Assembly: GCF_000372725.1 (NCBI RefSeq)
Contig: NW_005202176.1
Span: forward strand, 44,409-108,408
Length of the DNA: 64,000 bases
Direction of reading: 5' to 3'
Origin: Emiliania huxleyi CCMP1516
Taxonomy: Eukaryota; Haptophyta; Isochrysidales; Noelaerhabdaceae
Shown here: positions 10,492-21,500 of the stretch, piece after piece
Position numbering within the stretch: position 1 is the stretch's first letter
Layout of the letters: each line of letters opens with the position of its first letter
Position numbers and translations under genes: made by a program
Notes under the pieces: generated by a model
Database searches by the model: none
What the model saw: the letters and a program-made list of their open reading frames with translations, nothing else
Told to the model about the DNA's origin: nothing

Positions 10492-10745
10492 AAGGGGGCC
10501 CCCCCCCCCCCCCCCCTTTTTTTAAAAAAAAATTGCGGGAGAGGTTTTTTTGGGGGGGCCCCCCCCCCCAAAAAAAAAAAAATTTTCCCCCCCCCTTTTT
10601 AAAAAAATGGGGGGAAAAATTTTTTTTTTGGGGGTTTTTTTTTTTTTTGGGGCCCCCCCTTTTTTTTGGGGGCCCCCCAAAAAGGGGGGGGGGGGGGCCC
10701 CCCCCCCCCCCCCCGTTTCTCACAAAAATGGGGGGGGGGGGGGGG
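10492..10745. other. Homopolymer-rich low-quality sequence
   Basis: The sequence consists almost only of long runs of C, T, A and G in blocks of 5-18. This is unlike anything else in the window and is probably sequencing or consensus error at a gap edge. Frames through it should not be annotated. From 10746 the sequence returns to normal with an inverted copy of the GTGCGCCCCCCTCCCTGG block seen at 9070-9095. Confidence 0.85.
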
Positions 10746-10970
10746 GGCGTGGAGAAGTGCGCCCCCCTCCCTGGAAGCGATGTCCGCCTGCTCTTACCGT
10801 CAGGGCACAGGGGGCGGTGAAGTCGCATCACCCTCATTTCGTAGGTACGAAAAAAAAGGTCCGTTCACACTAACTGAGTGAGCAGTGAGTGAGAAGCACG
10901 AGGAAGGTTGTTGCCGGAAGAAGGGGGGACGACATGGATGTAAAATACGAAGAAGCCGCACAAGTAAATT

Positions 10971-11447
10971 CTATTTCTGAAATTTGTATTTCATATATTT
11001 GCAGCGGGGCAATGTGAACCCATTATTACCCAGCTGGCGCGAGCGGCGGCGGTCACTGCCCTCGTGCGGATGGTAGTGGCAGCAGGGAGCGTCGGGTTGA
11101 GCTGCGCAGGTGCTGCAAATGGCCGCCGTGGCGGCCGGCGGCAAGCGGTTGCCGTAGTCGGAGGGGGCGGCGGTCCCGGACGTCGCGTTCGAGAGGCTGC
11201 ACGTCACAGGGCAGGTCATCTTCACTCCTTCGACGCACGCCTCGTCGCACGCTGCGTTGGCCGTAAGGTTGGCCGAGTCGCACAGACCAAAGCCTTTCGC
11301 TTGCTTGCACGTCGGGACGAAGCCGGCGTCACACGGCGCCAGAGACGGGGCGAAGGTGGGCTCGCGCGCCTTCGGAATGGGCGTCGCCTCGCGCAAGTCG
11401 GAGGGCGCGGGCGCAGCCAAGGCGGCGACGGCGAGAGCGGCCAGCAT
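10971..11447 (-). CDS. Small secreted Cys-rich protein (ShKT-like spacing)
   Basis: The ATG at 11447-11445 opens with MLAALAVAALAAPAP, a good secretion signal. The mature part holds cysteines in a pattern (CKQAKGFGLC, ACDEACVEGVKMTCPVTC) that resembles ShK-like domains, followed by CSTCAAQPDAPCC. The stop is at 10971-10973. An N-terminal extension in the same frame overlaps the end of the F-box/RCC1 frame on the same strand, so the two may be exons of one transcript. I do not recognise a specific function. Confidence 0.45.
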   Translation of the reverse strand: MLAALAVAALAAPAPSDLREATPIPKAREPTFAPSLAPCDAGFVPTCKQAKGFGLCDSANLTANAACDEACVEGVKMTCPVTCSLSNATSGTAAPSDYGNRLPPAATAAICSTCAAQPDAPCCHYHPHEGSDRRRSRQLGNNGFTLPRCKYMKYKFQK

Positions 11448-12048
11448 GCTTGACGGCGACGGCGAGGGGTACGGGGGGTACGGGGGGTCGGGGGGTCGGG
11501 GGGTACGGGGCATAGCGCTGGCCAGCAAAGGCCTCGATCTTCTTCGCCAGGAGTTGGTTCAGCGCAGAAGGGAGGCGGGTCGGCGAGTTGAGCCGCATTA
11601 CGCCCTCGCCGTGGCCCAGCAGCCCTGGAAATTCCTCCGGTGCGTTGGCTGGCGCTGAAAACCCGCACGACGAGAGCCGCCCCTTGCCGTCGATGAAGAG
11701 GCTGTGCCGAACGCCTGCGGAAGCCCTCACCGGCGCGTTGGACTCGCGCAGCAGCGCCGCAAAGCACAGCCACCGCACGACGCAGCCCTCGCCCTCCGGC
11801 TGCGCCGGCAGCTCGTAGGCGCGCTCTTGCGCCCACAAGCGGATGCCCTCCCCCGCGAGTGAGGCGTGAAAGAGCAGCGAGACGGCCGCAACGCGAGCGA
11901 TGTCAATGGGGCTGTTGAAGCGGGAGAGGACGCGCACGAGGAGTTCCCTGGGGAGGTCGAGGAGGCGGGCGGGCGGCGGCGCGTCTGGCGAGGGAGCGGC
12001 GGTGGAGGCAGAAGCGCGCGAGCGGCGCTTCCGTGCCCCCGAGTTCAA
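11329..12048 (-). pseudogene. Truncated F-box / RCC1-repeat protein
   Basis: The ATG at 12048 leads to an F-box-like helix bundle (LLDLPRELLVRVLSRFNSP, residues about 27-60). Part of an RCC1-type repeat follows (VRASAGVRHSLFIDGKGRL and NQLLAKKIEAFAG, residues about 105-175). After that, RCC1 similarity stops and the frame runs into a proline-rich CCCCGTA repeat (11460-11515) and a basic tail. F-box/RCC1 proteins normally carry several RCC1 blades and act as SCF substrate receptors. Only about one blade remains here. Either the rest is spliced from an unrecognised exon or the gene is a broken copy. The CCCCGTA/CCCCGAC minisatellite at the break favours a rearrangement. Confidence 0.55.
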
Positions 12049-12230
12049 GAGAAAGAAAAATCCAGATTTATTTTAAAGTTTGTGCCCCGTTTGTTATCGA
12101 AAAAAGAAATCGCGCTGGCGCGCGGGGAGGAGGGGCTGCGTGCTCGACTGGAGAGCGAGGGGACAGGGCTCGTGCTCGACTGCCTACGCGCCCGAGGAGG
12201 CTCTAGCCGGGCTGGACTCGGCCAGTACTC

Positions 12231-12617
12231 ATGCACACTCCCGACGTGGAGGCCGCTTGCGCCGCCGACGCGGAGACGCAGAGCTCAGACGGCACGCGCT
12301 TACGCTCTGGCGGCACGCACGCTCACTGGCGCTCCGCCGTCGCGCTGCTCGCGGCCCTTGCACTCGTGGTGCTGCTCGCCGCTCCGTCGGCCGCACCCCG
12401 CGTGGCGGGCACCTGGACGGCGCATTGGGCGAAGCAGACCTCCTCCGGCAAGGAGCGGCCGGTGAGCTTCCTGCCCACCCTCGTCCAGTGCGATAGCAGT
12501 AGACGGTGCTACGGGCGGTGCGAAGGCGAGCGGCAGCGGGCTGACGGCAGCCGTTGCACGAACGGGTGGTGCCACGGCACTTGCCTTCCTGGCTGGTACC
12601 CCGGCTACGCGGGCTGA
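12231..12617 (+). CDS. Small single-pass membrane or secreted Cys-rich protein
   Basis: The ATG at 12231 gives a 128-residue protein. It has a hydrophobic segment at about residues 34-56 (SAVALLAALALVVLLAAP), preceded by about 30 polar residues, so a type II membrane protein or an internal signal anchor is likely. The C-terminus has six cysteines in a spacing (CDSSRRCYGRCEG, CTNGWCHGTC) reminiscent of small knottin or EGF-like folds. The family is unrecognised. It is divergent from the F-box fragment and shares a 180-nt upstream region with it. Confidence 0.45.
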   Translation: MHTPDVEAACAADAETQSSDGTRLRSGGTHAHWRSAVALLAALALVVLLAAPSAAPRVAGTWTAHWAKQTSSGKERPVSFLPTLVQCDSSRRCYGRCEGERQRADGSRCTNGWCHGTCLPGWYPGYAG

Positions 12618-13717
12618 AGCTCTACTGCGCAGCCCAAGCGCGGGGTGTGCGTACCGTGAGGACGTGTTGCGTGTGCGGCTGCGGGGTTGTGGTGTGCAGA
12701 GAGAGGTGCTCAGAACTCAGTGTCTTAGCCGTGTGTGTGCCCCATCGTCATCTACCTCCATGTCCTCAACCCTGGTTCAGAGAGGAGAGACTGCCGAGAG
12801 AGTTGGTTCAGAGCGGTCTGTGCGCCATCAGACTTCTTGTGCCAGTTATTATTATGATGTGCTGTGAGAGAGGCTTCTATGGTTATAAGAATTCTCTTAT
12901 TATTTTCTGGAGTGTTGTCGCATTTCCTGCGCTCGCGGGGCCACAGCCCCTGGGCTAGCTCGGTAGCTGCTGTGGGAACCACCTCAAGGCCGGCGCATGC
13001 GCCGGCGATGGACTGACCCAGCAGCTCAAGGGCTCGCGCTTCCCTCACCACCGCGCGCGCGCTGCAGCAGGAGTACCTGCCGCACTGCGACAACATGTCG
13101 CAGCTGCCGCTTCTCCGGTCTCTGTGATCGGCCTCCCCGTTCATCGGATGAACTCGGTGATCGTTGTCCGGATCGTTGTGGGCTTCGAGGACGCGGTCAG
13201 CGCCGCGCCGGATCTCCTCTCAGATCCGGCGCGGAGTGCGGCTCAAGGCTCAAGGCTCTGCCGGCGGGTCCGGGCCTGGCGCCTGCCAGATGCGGGTCCA
13301 AATTCCCCGGCGCTCGCGCGCGCCACCGCCCCCGGCGCGGGGTGGGATGTCAGTTCGAGAGTTCTGTGTTCCCGTCCTGTGCTCCACCTTCTTCTCCCGC
13401 GTCAGTCCCATGAGAACCCCACTATATAGCGCCGCCTCGTGAGCTGTCCTGTGTGCTGTGTGCTGTGTGTCCAGCAGTCCGGACCCAGTGCTACGGCCGG
13501 TGACAGCGTGCCTCGTGTCGGCTCCCGAGCCAATCGTGTGCAGCGTGTGTGTGCGTGTGGGCCCGTCCTCCATGCTAGGAGGTGTGTAAGACTAAGGTCT
13601 ACGCCCTTAGTAAGACTCAGCTGGTAAGACCGACGTGCGACTTTTTCTGGAGTGGTTGTCGCGCCTCCACAGCCAGCCGCTCGTCGCCACTGCTGGCCAT
13701 CCCCCAGAGCCAGCAGC
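12618..13717. other. Intergenic region upstream of the DNA-PKcs gene
   Basis: I see no gene. Near the right end are a TATA-like box and CTGTGTGCTGTGTGCTGTGT repeats (13446-13468). Confidence 0.5.
13424..13430 (+). promoter_or_regulatory. Possible TATA box for the DNA-PKcs gene
   Basis: TATATAG lies about 290 nt upstream of the ATG at 13718 in otherwise GC-rich DNA. Weak evidence only. Confidence 0.25.
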
Positions 13718-15456
13718 ATGTCCGACGCCGTGCTAAATTTCTCGGACTGGCTCGGCATGCTCCACGATGCGGCCGCAAAAGGCGCCGCAGACGATGCCTC
13801 GGTTCGCGAGACGGTCAACTCGATGGAAATGCTGGTTCGGTCGAGCCTCGACGAGGCACTCGCCGGCATCTGCTCTCTCTGCTTCCCGGCGGCGGCCGAC
13901 GGCGGCGGTGGCGGGGATGGCGGCCTGTACGCGCTGCTGCGTGCCTCACTCCAGGGCGACACGCAGCTGAAGAACCTCGTCGACCTGCGGTGCGAGGTGC
14001 TCCGCTTCCTCGAGGTGCTGATTGAGGAGCACGTGCTCGAGCGGAACCTCGAGCGGAACCTCGGCGTGCACATCCTCGCCATCTTCGACGCGTGCACCCT
14101 CACCTTCCGCAAGGAGCGCTCGAACAAGGTGCGCGAGCTCTGTTTCCACCCGCTCGTCTACTGCCTCGACCTGCGGGACAAGTGCCCCGAGCGGCACGCG
14201 CTCGCCGACCGGATCTTCGGCTCCTCGATGCGCGACAAGATCCGCAACCCCGCGCTCGTCGACCAGCTCTGGAACCACCTCTCTTCCTCGCCGTCTGCCT
14301 CCACGCCCACCCTGCGCGGCGGCTGCTTCAAGCTGCTCGGCACCGTCGCCCGCCGCTTCCCGGTCGAGACGTCGGTCGACAAGCGGTTCGAGGTGCGGCA
14401 CCCGACGTCGCTCTACCACCGCGCGATGAAGACGCTGCAGGCCCAGACCGACTCGGCCGCGCCAAAGCTGCCCGAGGTTGCCGGCGCCCTCTCCGGCCTC
14501 GACGGCCTCCTCATCGACGCAGAGCTGAAGCCTGCAGACGTCGAGCTCGTGTTCGAGGTGGTGCTCAAGTGTCTCTCGGTGGACCTCGACGAGGTGAAGC
14601 GGTACACGATGCCTCGCGCCGCGCTGACCTGCCTCGGGAACAACGTCCCCGTCTTCGCCGCCCAGACGCCCGCACTCGTCGACGGCGAGCCCGCGCCAAG
14701 CGCCTCGGCGTGAGGGCTCGGGCGGCCTGCCTCGCAGCTTCCGCGGAGCCTCACCTGGTAGGCGAGCTGGTGGAAGGGCCTAGGCTGGCGGACTCGCTGC
14801 TGCTGCGGAGGGCGGCGGACCTCTGGCCGCCCCTCAAGCGCCTCGCCTCGCACTCGAACCAGTTCCTCCGCCCAAGGAGGGGGCCGCGTGCTGTGAGCAG
14901 CGCCTCTCTTCACAGCTGCAGCCGTGTGAACAGGTACCTGCGCCCCCTCGCGGACGGCGTGCTGCGCGAGGTGCTGCACGCCCTCGCAGGCGAGCTCGCC
15001 GCTCGCAGCGAGGCGGCAAGGCGCAGGCGGCGTCTCTGCTCACGGCTGTGTTCACGGCTGTGTGCGTGAGCAGGCCAGCTCGCCGCCGCCTACGAGGCAG
15101 GAGGGGCGCTGCGCGACGGAGCCGTGGCGATGTACAACACGCTCCTGCGCGCGTTCCGCGAGATGGAGACTGCCGCGGAACGCGGCGAGGAGGGAGGGCG
15201 CGGCGAGGAGGGAGGGCGGGGCGAGGAGGGAGGGAGCGGCGGCGCGACTCGGCCGGCGGCGGCGCAGACGCTGCGGATCGGCGGGATCGTGCGGCTGCGG
15301 AGCGAGCTGTCGCCCGCCGTGGCGGCTCTGAGCGGCGTGGAGAAGGCCGGAGAGCAGCTGCGAGGCAACCGCCGCACGCCCGCAGCGGAGAGACAACTCA
15401 CTAACTCGCTCACTCACTCACTCACACTCACTCACTCACACACACACACACACGCG

Positions 15457-15531
<75 letters not shown>

Positions 15532-18500
15532 CTGCCTCCCGCCCCGCCCGCAGACCTCTGCCAGTTTGCGGCCCGCTTCTTCGCGCCGCACGCGCAGCCG
15601 CGCTCGGCTGAGGCAGGGCAGACCCTCTCCGGCCGAGCGTTCGAGCTCCCAACTTCCGAGGTGTGAACAGCGCTTCTTCACATCACTTGCTGTGAATAGG
15701 CCGAGCGTTCGAGCTCCCAACTTCCGAGGTGTGAACAGCGCTTCTTCACATCACTTGCTGTGAATAGGCCGAGCGTTCGAGCTGCCCAACTTCCTCGAGG
15801 CGTTCGCGCTGCTGCTGCCCCACGCGCCGACCGGCACCGCGGGCCTGCTCGAGACACTGCACGAGCTGCTCTACCTGCTGCACGAGTACTACGGCGTCCT
15901 GCAAAAGAAGCACCGCGCGCACGCCGCCGCCGCCACACAGCTGCTCTTCTCCGCCCTCGCCGGCCGCGGCGACGAGCTCGACCTCCTCCTCGGCCGGCTT
16001 GTCTACCCCGCCCTCACGCTCGCAATCGACTCCATCCCCGACGTCGCCGCCGGCAGCGGCTCCGCCGGCAGCGGCGTCGCCTCTTCGGCTGACGACGGCG
16101 GCGGCGAGGACGGCGGCGGCGGGGGCGGGGGCGGCGGCGGCGGCGTTGTCCACCTCGCAACGTATCTGTGGGTGCCCGTCCTCGACCCACTCTTGCGCCC
16201 GCCGGAGCGGTTCGAGGGGCAGGCGCGGCGGCGCGGAGAGAAGAAGTACGCCAAGGCGGCGGGCGGGTGGCGCGGCAGGGCGGGCGAGGGCGCCGCAGCC
16301 GCGGGTCGAGAGGAGACGTGCGCGCAGACGCTCGAGCACGTGCTCAACGCTCTGACTCGCATGATCGGTACGCTCGACGTGAGCGCCATCGCGGCCGCGG
16401 AGGAGGAGGAGGAGGAGGAGGCGCCCCTGGATTCCGCTCCCGCTCCTATCGCCGACGCCGCCGACGCCGCCGACGCCGCCGACGCCGCCGACGCCGCCGA
16501 CGACGGCACGGAAGGGCTGCTTGCTCCCATGGGCGATGGCGCCATCAAGCAGTCCAAGAGCGGCGACGTCGCGGTCTTCCTCAAGCTCGTTCACTTTTGC
16601 GAGGCGCTGCTGCCGGCGCTGCGGCCGAGCTTGCTGCACCGGTGGCTGCACGTCCTGCTGATGGACCTCGTCACCAGGGCCTCGCGCGCGCCGCACGTCT
16701 CGGGCTTCGCGAAGCTTCTCCGCACGCTGCTCCAGACGTGCGCACGCTGCAGCTACTTCGACCCGCCCGCCACCTCACCCGGGACGAGCGACGCCGCACC
16801 AGCCGCCGCCTCCGAGGCCGCCGAGGCCCGGGCGGTCGCAGGCTCGGCAGACTGCAACCGCGAGCGGTGCTACAGCATGCTGCGCGCCTACCTCGTCTCG
16901 CTGCTGGCTCGAGCGCGGCGGCTCAAGGACGAGCTCTTCGCGGCGGTGGTCAACCTGCTGCTCGCCGCGCCGCTGCGCTTTGTCGGGGAGCAGCTTCGCC
17001 GGCCGAGCCCACCGCTGGTGGAGCTGCTCCGGCACGCGCTCGCCCTCGGCCACGCCTACCTGCCGCTCGCCCTGACGGCGCTCAGCGCGCTCGAGAAGTG
17101 GATGGCCGAGCTGCAGCCGCTCCTTCAGCCCCACTTGCCCGCGCTGCTGCCCGCGCTGCGCGAGTACCTTACCGTCGACGCATCGGAGACGGCCGTCGCA
17201 ACGGCGCGCGTCGGGGGCGCGCTCGGCGACAAGGTTGGCCGGCGGATGCTCGAGCGGACCGGCAACCGGCGGAAGCGGCGGTCGCGCGAGCAGCACAGCG
17301 AGGAGGAGCGGCTCCAGGCGCGCGTCGTGCAGCTGCTCGGGCGGGTGGGGGGGGAGGTGGTCCTGCTCGTGCAGCCCGGGGGCGGGGGCGGGGGCGGGGG
17401 CGGGGGCGGGGGCGGGGGCGCGCGGTGGGACCTTGAGGAGCGCGTGGCGTGGGACGTCCCTCTCGAGGAGGAGAGGGACCTGAGCGTCCACCTCGACACG
17501 ATCCTGCCCCGCGTGCTCGAGCTCGCGACCTCGTCGCTGCAGTACCGCGAGAAGGTCGCCGCGTGCGAGCTGCTCGAGGCCAGCGTCAAGCTCTGCGTCG
17601 GCATCAATGCGAACGCGCCCGCCGGCAACGCGGCCGCCGCTGACTTCGGAGCAATCAACCGGCGGCTCTACCCGGCGCTACTGCGGCTGGCCACCGACGC
17701 CGACGGCTTTGTGCGCCGTCTCTTCGAGCCGCTCACGCTGCAGATCATCCACTGGATCGTCAACCCGCAGCGCGCCGCCGCGGCGGACTCGATGACGATG
17801 CTCGACGCGTGCGTCGCCGCGACGGGCGACACGGAGCACGCGGGGCTGCGCGAGTTTGGCGCGCGCTGCCTGGGCGAGTTTGTGGCCTACTCGATCAAGC
17901 ACAAGAGCAAGACGAGCAGTCGCTCGCCGCACGCGGTCCGGTCGCTCCTCGTGCGGCTCTACGCCCTCGCGCGCCACCCGGACGGGCTGCAGCGCCTCTC
18001 CTTCGCCTTCGCCATCGGCGCGTGCTACAGGCAGCTGCGCGAGGACACCGACTCGCTCGACGAGTCTCTGCTCGAGCTGATCCACAACACGCTCCTCGCG
18101 CTGCGCCTCGCGCAGGACGACGCGCCCGCGCTCGGCACCGCCGACCAGCTGTGCGGCGTCCTCGCCCACCTCAAGAAGATGCTGCTCCGCACCGCGGACA
18201 GGCTGCGCCGGGCCAACCCGCGCCGGCCGATGTACAAGGCAGGGCTCGACGGGCCCGAGGGCCGCGCGCCAACGGCCACACTCCCGGCGCGGAGGAGTGA
18301 AACGCGCTCACCACGTTGCCCCCCGAACGGCAGGCTTCGCTCGCTACCTCCTCGCGCAGAGTGTGACGCCGCACGCGCGTGCTCGCCTGGAGAGCAGCCG
18401 CCTCTTCGAGGAGGTGTGCGCGCTCCTCGCGGAGGGGCAGGCAGTCCGGCCCGCCGCCGCGTCGTCCCGATGGGTCGCCAGCGCGCTCGCCTCGGCGACG

Positions 18501-21500
18501 GTGCCGCGGCTCCCGGTCGTCGAGCGCCTCGCAGCCGCCCCGTGGCGCCAGCTCGCCGCCGGTGCCTGCGGCTCTCGCCCTCGCGAACCCCCTCGTCGCA
18601 GTGTTCGAGCCCCGAGGCGCTGTCCTGTAGGCCCGCCCGCCGGCGGCCGCGAGCTCGCGCCGTGGCTGGTCGAGGCGCAGGCGGCGCTCGACGCGACGTT
18701 CTGGTCGCTCAAGCAGGGCCACGCGCCCTACTCGGCGCTGCTACGGCCGGGCGGCGAGCTGCACGCGGCACTCGGCATCCTCAACGCAGTGCTGCGCGGC
18801 GCGCCGCCCTCGGCGCCACCCCTCGGCTGCGCGCTCTTCGAGGCGGCCGACGCGAGCGTTGCCGAGCCCGTCGCCCCGCTACGCGGCGCCTTGCTCTCCG
18901 CGCTGCGGTTCGTCAAGGAGCTCCAGCGGCAGGCGGCGCACACGGAGCTGCGGCTGCAGCAGCCGCTGCTCCACGTCGACGAGCCGGCGGCGCGCGATTG
19001 CGCCCTCCTCGCCGCGCTCGCGCCGGCGCGGCTGGGTTTCGAGCTCGGTGTTGTGGCGGCGCCCTACCGCCGGGTGCGCCAGCTCGCTTGCGAGGTGTGT
19101 CCCGGCCCGGCCCGCCTCTTGCTCCCGCCACCCCTCCCGTTGGCCCCGGTCGCGCTTTCCGCCCCCGCGCATTGGGCCGAGGCCGCGCTCGGCCGTGCAG
19201 GTGTGCATGCGCAGCCACGCTCGCGACGCGGCGGCGTTTGTCGGCGCCGTGCAGCGACTGGTGGGCGCGCCGCTCGAAGCCCTTACGACGGCGGAGCTCG
19301 GGCGTCGCGACGGCTCCGGCGACACTCTGTCCCAACAGGCCCTGGCCGACGGGCTGCTGCACCTCCGCAGCGTTGGCCGTGCGGCAGCCGAGGCTTCGCT
19401 GCCCCGCGATGCGAAGTCTTACGCCGCGGCGCTCGCCGGTCGCGTACTCCAAGCGCCCGCGTCGCTGCGGCCGCTGGAGCAGCCGCTCCTGGAGACGTGC
19501 TTTGAGCTCGCCGTCGATCTCGGCCACTCGCCGCTCTCTCTGCTCCGGTCGATCGACGAGTCGTGCGCGGGGCGGCTCTTCTTCCAGCGCTTCCGCGCCA
19601 AAGTCGTCAGCTGCCTCATGGACGTGCCGGCCGATGGCGTCGAGCAGGCGGTCGATTGCATCATCGCAGCGGCGAGTGGGAGAAACGACCTGCCGGGCGC
19701 GCCGCTCTGGCGGCTGCTGCTCGTGTGGGTCGAGCAGCTCGAGAGGCGCCGCGACAAGCCGTCCGAGCCTCTCGTGCGCGCGATCGACGCGCGCCTCCCG
19801 CCCCTCTTGTCGCGGCCAGCGTGGCCGGACCCGGCTCGCACCGACGGGATGCTCGCCCTCGCGCGGCGGCTCATCGGGCTGGGCGCGCACCTGGTGCTGC
19901 TCGCCCCGGGAGGGAGCTGCTTGCTCGACGGGCTGCTCTGCCTGCTGCGCGCCGACAACGGCCTGCCGACTGCCGACCGGCGGCGCGCTGTGGTGGAGGT
20001 CTTCAAGCTGCTGCCGCAGCTGCTGAGGTGGCTCCGGCCGTCGGGTGCTTCGGCGGGGCGCCTCGGGGCGCTGGTTTGCGCGGTGCGGGCTGTGTTGGAC
20101 AACGAGGTGCCGTTGAGCTTCAGCGAGCTGACTCCCGCCCGGCGGCACGAGGTGCAGGAGCTGCTGCGGCCGGTCCTCGACGCCGTCGCCGACCCGCTCG
20201 TGCGGTCGCGCGAGCTGCTGCTTACCGTCCTCCGGCTCGAGGCGGTGCGCGAGCCGCAGCTCGGAGCCGGCCACGCAGAGGCCGCCGCAGCGGGTGCTGG
20301 TGGCGAGGCCCGCGGCGCGAGGAACGGCCAGCGCGAGGCGGTGCGCGCCGCCGTGCGCGACATGGTCCGCGCGGTGGTCGCAAAGGCGCCGTCGGGCGGT
20401 GGCGGCGCTGCGGGCGTCAGCGCGCCGGAGCTGTGGGCGCTGTGCGTCGATCGCGTCTGCGGGCCGGCCGACCCCGGCAGTGGCGGTGCGGACTGGCAGG
20501 AGAAGATGCTCCTGCTCGAGTGGGTCTCGGTGCCGCTCTGCGAGGAGATGGCCTCCGCCGAGAGCCTCACCGAGCTCGTGGCCGCCACCATGCCGGCGCT
20601 CGCGTCTCTCTGGAGCGAGACCGACTGGCCGAGCCGGCTGCCCGCGCCGGAGGACGCGCTGTCCGCCGCGCTGGTGCGGCGGCGTGCCGCCTTCGAGTGG
20701 ATCGGCATGCTGATCGCCCGCGTGCCAAAGTCGTCCTTCGAGCCCGGCGGCAGGCTGCTCGAGGCGGCGGGCGCGAGCGGGCTGCCCGACCTCAAGAAGC
20801 TCTTGATTGAGCAGTGTGGCACGGCGGCCAAGGAGAGGCTCCCTCTGTCGCGGGAGCCCACGCCTCGCGTGGCCGCGCTCAAGCGGCTGCTCCACACCGC
20901 GGCGTACGGCGGGTACGTCAACCTGATCGTGCACACGCAGTCCAAGCCAGAGGTCGTCTCAAAGCTCCTCTTCAACTGGAAGAAGCTGTGGGAGAATGCC
21001 GCGCCGACCGCGGCCTTCAGACTGGCGCAGACCCCGGACCACCCCACCGAGCGTGGCTCGAGCCTCGCCCGTCGGCCGGGGGCGCCCCGCGCGACGACTC
21101 GCGGCGGCGGCGGCGGCGGCGGCTATCTGCCGTCGCAAGCGCTGATGTCCAGCTCCCTGTCGCAGGGCGCGGACGACCTTGGCTCCGGCGGCGGCGGCGG
21201 CGATCCCATGGCCGCCGCGCCGCACGCACTCGGCCGCGCGCACACGCAGAGCTCTCAGGCCCACTCCCAGTCCCAGAGCTCCGACGGCGACGCGCCCGAC
21301 GGCCGGCCGGCACAGCGCGGGCCGCAGCAGCCGGAGGAGGGGGAGTGGCAGCGGGAGCAGCAGCGGGAGCGGGAGCGGGAGCAGCTCTTCGCCGACGACC
21401 CGGAGCGTGTCGGCGAGCTCGCCTCCGCCACGCTCGAGATGGACGCCCTCAACAAGGAGCCGCTGGTGCAGCTGCTGCTGCGCGCCGTCGACCAGGTGAG

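Noticed and set aside
10492-10745. Long open frames through the homopolymer block next to the gap
   Set aside because: The sequence is made of single-base runs, and the open frames are an artefact of low-quality consensus.
15436-15530. CRISPR-like array
   Set aside because: It is a simple CA microsatellite; no repeat-spacer structure occurs anywhere in the window and the DNA is eukaryotic.
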